The notes beneath the pieces are model-generated. The model made no database searches, was not told the origin of the DNA, and saw nothing but the letters and a program-made list of their open reading frames with translations. Shown here one piece after another: positions 58,210-64,000 of a DNA stretch of 64,000 nt (within the stretch, counting starts at the first letter, position 1; the number at the start of each line of letters is the position of its first letter). A program made the position numbers and the translations under genes. This stretch comes from UBA10329 sp964500205 (GTDB lineage: Bacteria; Bacteroidota; Bacteroidia; UBA10329): positions 186,001 through 250,000 of the forward strand of contig CAZCNS010000007.1 in the NCBI GenBank assembly GCA_964500205.1, read 5' to 3'.

Positions 58210-61200
58210 ATGTCTCATCTTCTTCTCGGTATCTACGGGTTATTGCAACGCTATCGGCTCATGGGAGCAGTGCTGCTGCTGGCCGTTGTTGGTGCGCTGA
58301 TATGGTCTGCTTTGCGGTTAAACATTGAAGCCGACATCACCAAGACTTTTCCTCGCACCGAGGAGTTCGCCAAGTATGAGAACCTGTACCGCAACTCGGC
58401 TATCAGCGGCAATGTGATTATCGCCATCGGGCCGAGGGCAACCTTGGGCGAGGCGGAGATGGCCGAGATCGCGGAGCGCATCGCTGAGGGTGTCCGCGCC
58501 ATCGACACTTCGCTGGTGCGCGATGTTCGCTTCGGATCGGATGCCTCGGCAATGGAGGAATCATTCGGGAAGTATGTGCAGCGTCTTCCTTATTTGCTGA
58601 CAGCAGAAGAGATCGATTCTCTGTTCGCAGACCTTGACGCGGAGGGCATTGCCTCGAGGCTGGAACGCACCAAGAACCGACTGCGCAGCTACGAGAGCAT
58701 CGGCACCAAGAAGCTGCTGGCCCAAGACCCTCTGGGTCTCTCAGACCCCATCGTACAGCGGCTACAGATGTTGCAGCAGGGCAGTTCACTCCGCATTGAG
58801 GACGGCTTCACTTTCACGCCCAATGGAGAGTACCTGCTCATCATCGTCAGCCCCAACAATCCTCCCAGTGAGACCGTGGCCAACAACATGCTGGTTGCTG
58901 CACTGGAGTTCGCGGTCGATTCTGTGCGCTCGTCATTGCGAGTCCCGCAATTGCAGGAAAGCAATCTCTCCGAGGCCGACATACTTCTCTTCGGTGGCCC
59001 CGTTATCGCAGTCGGAAATTCAAGACAGATTCAAAAGGACACGCGGCTGGTAGGCATCCTTGCCGGAAGCCTTATCCTGCTGCTGCTCATTGTCTATTTC
59101 CGCAGCCTGATCACGCCATTGCTTTTTGTGATGCCGCCAGCTTTTGGGATGCTTTTCGCATTGGGCATTATGGCTTGGTGGCAGGGTAGCATATCAGCCA
59201 TCAGCATCGCAGCGGGCACCATTGTGCTTGGCATCGCCATCGACTACAGTTTCCATTTCTTCAACCATTACCGCGAGACAGGGTCGGTGCGTACCACCAT
59301 CAGTGAGGTCAGTTCGCCCATGATACTGGGTTGCTTCACCACGGTGCTGGTGTTCTTCTGCCTTGACCTGTTGCATTCACAGGTGTTGGCCGACTTCGGG
59401 AAGTTCGCAGGGCTGAGTCTCATCGGGACGGCAGCGTTTGCACTGGTGGTGCTGCCGCACTTCTTATCAAGGAAAAATGGGGACCAGGGACCAGGGACGG
59501 GGGACGGGGGACGACCTCCCCTAACCCCTCCTTACCAGAAGGGGAAATTCGCGACTGCCTCTGCAAACAGCGAACAGCAAACATCTAACGGCACCCCTCC
59601 CCCGTCCCTCGTCACTCGTCCCTCGTCACTTCTTTCAGCAAAAACGAAGCTGTTCGGCTTCATCGCCATTATCGCCTCTACCATCTTCCTCTACCAGTTC
59701 GCAGGTGACGTACAGTTCGAGGACGACCTGAACCGCATCAACTACTTCCCTGCGGAGATGCAGCGGGCGCAGGACCTCATCGTTGGGCCGAGCGACAGGG
59801 AGAGCATCTTCGTGCTTAGTTCAGGAAGAACGCTGGGTGATGCGGTGGAAGGAATGGGGGCATTGGACAATCGAACTGTTGGTGATGCTCAAATCACAAG
59901 GCTAACGGATGTAATCCTCACTCCTGAGCACCTGGAGGCCAGCATCGCAGCATGGAACAGACACGTGGGCAGAGACGCGATTAACCTCGTTTCTATAATC
60001 CGCGCCATCGGTGAGCAGCAGGGTTTCAAACCTGCATTCTTCAACGGATATGACGGCCTTTTTACGGAAAAGGACACGGATGCCGAGGCGTTCTACCGCG
60101 GATTCATCCTGAACGATAACCTGTTCCGTGAGATGGTGTTTGCCAGCGACAGCGGATTCACGGCTGTGTCCAACGTGAACCTGCCTAAGGCTGAACGGGC
60201 GGCATTCAAGGAGACCATCGAGAAGAACTCCCCTCACCTGGAGGTGGTGGCGCGCAGCAGTCTGGCCCTCGACCTTGTGAACACCGTGAGCAGTGACCTC
60301 AACACGATGCTGCTGCTGTCGGGCGGACTGGTGTTCCTGATCCTGCTGCTCACCTACGGACGCATTGAGCTGGCGGTGGTCACCTTCGTGCCCATGGTGG
60401 TGAGCTGGGTGTGGATTCTCGGTATCTGTGGGCTGTTCGGCATCAAGTTCAACATGGTCAATGTGCTCATCACCACCTTCGTTTTCGGGCTGGGCGATGA
60501 TTACAGCATCTTCATTTCCGATGGCATCCTGAGCCGCTACAAGTATGGCATCGACAAGCTGAGGTCGTTCCAAAGCAGCATTATCCTCTCGGCCCTGACG
60601 ACCATCATCGGCACAGGCGTGCTCATCTTCAGCAAGCACCCCGCGCTGAACAGCATCGCGCTGCTGTCGGTCACGGGTATGGTGTGCGTGGTGGTGGCCG
60701 CGCTCACGTTGCAGCCGCTGCTTTATTACGTGCTGATCGATTACCGCAAGAAACGCGGCTTCTCCCCACTCGAACTGCGAGACCTGCTGCGGGCCTCACT
60801 GGCGTTCGGATGGTTCTTCATCGGTTGCATCATCCTCATGTTCATCCTTGTTGTGTTGGCCCCAATTCCAGTGAAGAAGCGGAGAAAGCAGCATTGGATG
60901 ATGGCGCTCATCAGCTGGTTCATCCGCTCGGACTACAAGACCATGTGGCACGTAGGCGAACGCTGGGTGGACAAGGATTCGCTGGACAGGCCCGCCATCC
61001 TCATCGCCAACCACGCCTCGTTCGTGGACCTGATGGTGATGATCGGCAGCAGCGACAAGCTCCTTCTCGTGACCAACGACTGGGTGTGGCACTCGCCCTT
61101 CTTCGGGGCATTCATCCGATATGTGGAGTACATACACGCCAAGGACGAGACCTCTTGGGACCTGGTGAAGATCCGCCAGAAGGTGGACGAGGGCTACAGC

Positions 61201-62271
61201 ATCCTCATCTTCCCCGAGGGCACGCGCAGTCTGGACGGGCGCATCGGGCGGTTCAAGAAGGGGGCGTTCTATCTGGCCGAGCAGCTTCAGATGGACATCC
61301 AGCCCGTGATCCTTCATGGCATCCACCACGCGCTGCGCAAGGGTGATTTCTCGGTGCAGAAATCATTCATGACGATAAAATACCTGCCGCGCATCGCTGC
61401 CGATGACGCGGCCTTCGGCATAGGCTACCGCGAGCGCACCAAGGCCATCGCAAAGCATTTCAAGGCGGAGTTCGAGCAGGTACGCGCGGAGGTGGAGACC
61501 CCCGATTTCTTTGCCGATAAGGTGCAGCGGCTCTACACCTACAAAGGCCCCGTGCTGGAGTGGTACGTACGCATCAAGATGATGCTGGAGAAGAATTTCA
61601 CCGAGATCGCCTCACGTGTCCCGAAGGAAGGAAAAGTCTATGACCTCGGCAGCGGCTACGGCTACCTGACGCACCTCTTGGCGATGCAGTCCTACAAGCG
61701 GCATGTGATCGGGCTGGACTACGATGAGGAGAAGGTGCAGGTGGCGGCCAACACGCACTACAACATGGGCAACATCGCTTTCGCCCAAGCCGACCTCACG
61801 CAGTTCACTCCCGAAGCGGCCGACTGCTTCATCATCAAGGATGTGTTGCACTACATGCCCGTGGAGGCGCAGGAGCGGTTGCTGAATGCCTGCGCGGAGA
61901 AGCTGAATGAGGATGGGGTGATCATTGTGCGGGATGGGATGGAGGAAGAGGGACGAGGGACGGGGGACGAGGGACGAGGGAAAAGCGGGTCAGCAGATCA
62001 GCATTTCAGTGAATCAACAGACGGAACTGGCGGAGATCCAATCGTTAATCGCAACTCGTTAATCGTTCATTGCCAATCAAATAAACATTGGGTCACAAGG
62101 CTCACCGAGTTCTTCAGCATCACGCTCTTCGGTTTCAACAAGGCCGAGCATGGGGTGCATTTCCTCAACGAGAAGCAGATGCACGATTTCGCGGCAAGGC
62201 ATGGTATGAAGGTGGAACGAGTGGGGAACAGGGTGAGCTCGAATGTAGTGTGGGTGTTCAAAAAACGTTGA
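58210..62271 (+). CDS. Trifunctional MMPL transporter / lysophospholipid-type acyltransferase / SAM methyltransferase
   Basis: About 1353 residues from ATG 58210 (TTG 58201 is in frame but falls at the promoter). Residues 1-860 form an MMPL/RND exporter with two sets of six membrane segments and large periplasmic loops (GTIVLGIAIDYSFHFFNHYR and TTFVFGLGDDYSIFISDG hold the proton-relay Asp). Residues about 880-1110 are a PlsC-type acyltransferase (NHASFVDLMV and FPEGTRS). The rest is a class I methyltransferase (DLGSGYGYLTHLLA, VIGLDYDEEKVQVA). Repeat-derived inserts occur at about 423-477 and 1247-1291. Divergence from the lyase operon suggests export and decoration of an aryl-polyene lipid. 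Confidence 0.9.
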   Translation: MSHLLLGIYGLLQRYRLMGAVLLLAVVGALIWSALRLNIEADITKTFPRTEEFAKYENLYRNSAISGNVIIAIGPRATLGEAEMAEIAERIAEGVRAIDTSLVRDVRFGSDASAMEESFGKYVQRLPYLLTAEEIDSLFADLDAEGIASRLERTKNRLRSYESIGTKKLLAQDPLGLSDPIVQRLQMLQQGSSLRIEDGFTFTPNGEYLLIIVSPNNPPSETVANNMLVAALEFAVDSVRSSLRVPQLQESNLSEADILLFGGPVIAVGNSRQIQKDTRLVGILAGSLILLLLIVYFRSLITPLLFVMPPAFGMLFALGIMAWWQGSISAISIAAGTIVLGIAIDYSFHFFNHYRETGSVRTTISEVSSPMILGCFTTVLVFFCLDLLHSQVLADFGKFAGLSLIGTAAFALVVLPHFLSRKNGDQGPGTGDGGRPPLTPPYQKGKFATASANSEQQTSNGTPPPSLVTRPSSLLSAKTKLFGFIAIIASTIFLYQFAGDVQFEDDLNRINYFPAEMQRAQDLIVGPSDRESIFVLSSGRTLGDAVEGMGALDNRTVGDAQITRLTDVILTPEHLEASIAAWNRHVGRDAINLVSIIRAIGEQQGFKPAFFNGYDGLFTEKDTDAEAFYRGFILNDNLFREMVFASDSGFTAVSNVNLPKAERAAFKETIEKNSPHLEVVARSSLALDLVNTVSSDLNTMLLLSGGLVFLILLLTYGRIELAVVTFVPMVVSWVWILGICGLFGIKFNMVNVLITTFVFGLGDDYSIFISDGILSRYKYGIDKLRSFQSSIILSALTTIIGTGVLIFSKHPALNSIALLSVTGMVCVVVAALTLQPLLYYVLIDYRKKRGFSPLELRDLLRASLAFGWFFIGCIILMFILVVLAPIPVKKRRKQHWMMALISWFIRSDYKTMWHVGERWVDKDSLDRPAILIANHASFVDLMVMIGSSDKLLLVTNDWVWHSPFFGAFIRYVEYIHAKDETSWDLVKIRQKVDEGYSILIFPEGTRSLDGRIGRFKKGAFYLAEQLQMDIQPVILHGIHHALRKGDFSVQKSFMTIKYLPRIAADDAAFGIGYRERTKAIAKHFKAEFEQVRAEVETPDFFADKVQRLYTYKGPVLEWYVRIKMMLEKNFTEIASRVPKEGKVYDLGSGYGYLTHLLAMQSYKRHVIGLDYDEEKVQVAANTHYNMGNIAFAQADLTQFTPEAADCFIIKDVLHYMPVEAQERLLNACAEKLNEDGVIIVRDGMEEEGRGTGDEGRGKSGSADQHFSESTDGTGGDPIVNRNSLIVHCQSNKHWVTRLTEFFSITLFGFNKAEHGVHFLNEKQMHDFAARHGMKVERVGNRVSSNVVWVFKKR
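59476..59640 (+). repeat. Mosaic repeat insertion inside the MMPL region
   Basis: Five GGGGACN-type heptamers (59479-59513) are followed by a CCTCCCCTAACCCCTCC element encoding PPLTPPYQKGK. Heptamers ending AAC follow (59562-59589), then five CTCGTCN-type heptamers (59594-59628), the reverse complement of the first word. The 165 bases are in frame and lie between the two membrane halves, in a loop that should tolerate insertions. Confidence 0.85.
61944..62075 (+). repeat. Mosaic repeat insertion inside the methyltransferase region
   Basis: Heptamers of GGACGAG type (61944-61978), 8-base TCAGnnnn units (61990-62021) and five ATCGTTA-type heptamers (62041-62075) follow each other in frame. They interrupt the domain between RDGMEEEG and KHWVTRLTEFF, the same place where the relic at 4900-5165 has a GAAAATG repeat instead. 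Confidence 0.85.
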
Positions 62272-62408
62272 CCATTTGCATCGTTATTGTGTTGTCGTCC
62301 AGAAGCGTTGGGTAAATTTGTTGGAGTTCGAGGGACAACAATCGGCTTTGGGGCCTGTTCATCTTGACAGACAACCCCTAGCGCTTCAAGCCGTCAAAAG
62401 ACCGAGCA

Positions 62409-62996
62409 ATGGAAGTAGTGGATCTCATGCGAATTCCGGATCAGCTCCTCAAGGTGAAGGCAGGGCGCATTCTGCTTGCCGAGCCGCTGATGACAGACCC
62501 TTATTTCCGAAGGGCGGTCGTATTCATCACCGAGCACAACGAGAAAGGTACCTTCGGACTTATCATCAACAAGCCCATCCCGATGCTGCTGAACGAAGCA
62601 GTGGCCAATGCGCCCCGCATCGACACAAAGCTTGGTCTCGGTGGCCCAGTGGAGAATCAAACCCTTCATTTTCTGCACCGCAAAGGCGCGCTGGTGCCCA
62701 GTTCTCTGGAAGTGGCCGATGGCATCTTCTGGGGAGGTGACTTTGAGGTGATGAAGAAACTGATCGCATCCGGTGAGGTGGGGCCACGCGATATCCGCAT
62801 GTTTGTGGGCTATGCCGGCTGGTCAGAGGGGCAGCTTGCCGAGGAGATGGAGCGCAAGAGCTGGGTGGTGGCACCCGGTTCGTCCGAGCTGGTGTTCGAC
62901 ACTCCTCGAAAGACCCTCTGGTCCACCATCATGCAGCGTATGGGTGCTCCGTACTCTTACATGGTGAATCTGCCTGAGGACCCGCGCCTCAACTGA
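62409..62996 (+). CDS. YqgE/AlgH family protein
   Basis: A 195-residue UPF0301 protein: KAGRILLAEPLMTDPYFRRA, VVFITEHNEKGTFGLIINKP, LGLGGPVENQTLHFLH, and the GYAGWSEGQLAEEMERKSWV motif. Function is not settled in any species; a role in transcription control was proposed for AlgH. It overlaps the convergent aminotransferase gene by 8 bases. Confidence 0.93.
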   Translation: MEVVDLMRIPDQLLKVKAGRILLAEPLMTDPYFRRAVVFITEHNEKGTFGLIINKPIPMLLNEAVANAPRIDTKLGLGGPVENQTLHFLHRKGALVPSSLEVADGIFWGGDFEVMKKLIASGEVGPRDIRMFVGYAGWSEGQLAEEMERKSWVVAPGSSELVFDTPRKTLWSTIMQRMGAPYSYMVNLPEDPRLN

Positions 62997-63834
62997 GCGC
63001 TGCCGCCTCGTTGAGCAATGCGGTCAATCTGTCCGCAGTGCGGTGGAAATACCGCTTTGTGCCGCAGCCGAGCACCCATCTTATGCCAGACACCGCGTTT
63101 GTCAACAGTAACTCGTCTGCCAATTCAAGGTCCTTCACGCTCACTGAGGTCTCGACCACCTTCATTCCTTCTCCTTTCGCCAAACGCAACACCTCGGCCC
63201 GCATGGTTCCGGGTAGTCCGCCATGTTTCAGGTCCGGGGTCACTATGACCTTTTCTTTCACCAGAAGCAGGTTGGAGGAGGTGGCCTCTGAAACGTTGCC
63301 TGCATGGTCGAGCAGCAGGGCATCATCCCAGCCGCGTTCGCGTGCGATGGCACCTGCGATCACGTAAGGAAGCGCGTTGAGCGTCTTGTGGCTGCTGAGC
63401 GGGTGCGGGTTTATCTGGATCTCTCGACAGATTCCGAGCGTCATGCCTTTTCTGTTGACCTCAAAATGAGAAGAGGGCAGGGGAGTGGTTTCCATTAACC
63501 AGTGGCATGTATTGGACTCGGGGATGTAAAGCCCGCCTCCATCACGCCAGAACTGCAGTCGCACGCGGGCATGGGGTGTGCCATTCGCCTCGCAGAGTCT
63601 TTTCACTTGCTGCGCGATGCAGGCACTGCTCATTTCGGCCGGCAATGAGAGTCTTAGAAACCTTGCCGTGTTGGCAATACGGGTCCAATGGGGCCCGAAA
63701 AGCACGGGGCTCCCACCATGAGAACGGAAGGTGTCGAAAAAGCCGTCACCATATCGGAAGGCGCGGTCCTGCGCTCCGAGACCGAGAGCCTCCTGATGGG
63801 CCATTTCGCCATTAAGAATGATGTTTCCGCTCAC
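62989..63834 (-). CDS. Class IV aminotransferase / aminodeoxychorismate lyase-like
   Basis: A 281-residue fold-type IV PLP enzyme. Lys150 (SSHKTLNALPYVIAGAIARE) binds PLP, RYGDGFFDTFRSHGG near 27-41 is the substrate loop and DHAGNVSEATSSNLLLV holds the phosphate-binding residues. The size and pattern suit PabC (4-amino-4-deoxychorismate lyase in folate synthesis) or a D-/branched-chain transaminase; which of these cannot be told. The GTG start at 63834 overlaps the stop of the upstream HAD gene (GTGA). Confidence 0.87.
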   Translation of the reverse strand: MSGNIILNGEMAHQEALGLGAQDRAFRYGDGFFDTFRSHGGSPVLFGPHWTRIANTARFLRLSLPAEMSSACIAQQVKRLCEANGTPHARVRLQFWRDGGGLYIPESNTCHWLMETTPLPSSHFEVNRKGMTLGICREIQINPHPLSSHKTLNALPYVIAGAIARERGWDDALLLDHAGNVSEATSSNLLLVKEKVIVTPDLKHGGLPGTMRAEVLRLAKGEGMKVVETSVSVKDLELADELLLTNAVSGIRWVLGCGTKRYFHRTADRLTALLNEAAALS

Positions 63835-64000
63835 AGCAGTTCTCTGACAGTGTGAATGATGTCGGTGTTGGAGGGTAAAAGGATGCCCCGCACACCAGCA
63901 GCTGTTGCTGCCACGATGTCCCGATCGCTGTCCCCTATCAGGAAAGATGCGGCTGTATCGATGCCGAAGCGGGCCATGGCTTTCTGCAACATCAACGGTG
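63831..64000 (-). CDS. HAD-superfamily phosphatase, 3' end (GmhB/HisB-like)
   Basis: Only the last 55 codons are visible. Reading FGIDTAASFLIGDSDRDIVA, ATAAGVRGILLP and the end THTVRELL-like TDIIHTVRELL, the IGDSDRD motif IV with following AAxxAG is typical of D-glycero-D-manno-heptose-1,7-bisphosphate 7-phosphatase-type HAD-IIIA enzymes. The N-terminal DxD nucleophile motif lies outside the window. Coupled to the aminotransferase by GTGA overlap. Confidence 0.8.
   Translation of the reverse strand, partial: PLMLQKAMARFGIDTAASFLIGDSDRDIVAATAAGVRGILLPSNTDIIHTVRELL

Noticed and set aside
59479..59628. Possible CRISPR-like or phage-related repeats
   Set aside because: Units are 7 bases with no spacers and lie inside an intact reading frame; no cas genes are near.

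Overview
The window is a continuous stretch of a Bacteroidota chromosome, most likely from the Flavobacteriales side of the phylum. Pointers to this are gldB and gldC next to nadE, several proteins with type IX secretion (T9SS) C-terminal domains, SusC-style TonB receptors with an N-terminal carboxypeptidase-like domain, bacillithiol synthesis (bshA), and many start-proximal TAnnTTTG-type -7 elements. It looks GC-rich for the phylum (not computed). I saw no rRNA, tRNA, CRISPR array, phage or transposase gene.

Layout. 1-14.8 kb is housekeeping and envelope: a universal stress protein (partial), nucleoside phosphorylase, bshA, homoserine dehydrogenase, a prolyl oligopeptidase with a duplicated gene relic at its 3' end, a TonB receptor, a LamG-like secreted protein, a PIF1-like helicase, an acyl-CoA dehydrogenase and a DUF721 protein. 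14.9-24.6 kb is an iron/heme island: an atypical LuxR/NarL regulator, a T9SS-sorted HmuY-like protein, an ABC importer (HmuT-U-V-like), HmuS, a small Cys protein, a heme TonB receptor and a second HmuY-like lipoprotein. Both promoters of the island carry the same two operator types: tandem TnCCC-N6-GGGnA repeats and a TTTAGAA-N3-TTCTAAA Fur-type palindrome. 24.6-28.9 kb is a probable zinc-starvation locus: DUF1826, two small proteins, a COG0523/CobW GTPase, a His-rich lipoprotein, a DUF4625 lipoprotein and a Fur/Zur-family regulator. Two promoters there are each covered by a pair of TGCAACA-n-TGTTGCA-type operators.

28.8-46.4 kb holds a START-domain protein, an OmpA-like lipoprotein, a Spy/CpxP-like protein, three large secreted T9SS cargo proteins, nadE, an outer-membrane barrel, gldB-gldC, engB, and a LysR/SbtA-like bicarbonate transporter pair. 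46.5-54.2 kb has an RHH/MazF toxin-antitoxin pair, ligA, a RidA-family gene, a T9SS subtilase, an ABM-like protein, a fatty-acid hydroxylase and Dps. 54.2-62.3 kb is a divergent pigment-type cluster: ACP, ketosynthase, FabG-like reductase and an aromatic amino acid (probably tyrosine) ammonia-lyase on one strand, and a 1353-residue MMPL transporter/acyltransferase/methyltransferase fusion on the other. This is the enzyme set expected for a flexirubin or aryl-polyene pathway. The window ends with YqgE, a class IV aminotransferase and a HAD phosphatase fragment.

The most unusual feature cuts across regions. At least ten short tandem-repeat modules occur, built from very different words (GGGACGA, TTTCATC, ATCGTTA, AATTAAG, GGCTTGC, ATTTGAA, GAAAATG, TCAGCNN). 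Nearly all have a 7-base period (one family has 8) and, where edges are clear, five units (35 or 40 bases). They sit at gene junctions and also inside genes, in frame: in the nadE linker, in two loops of the MMPL fusion, and in the start and signal peptide of the second HmuY protein, whose hydrophobic core is encoded by five TTTCnnn units. The same five-unit TTTC word forms the leader of gldC.
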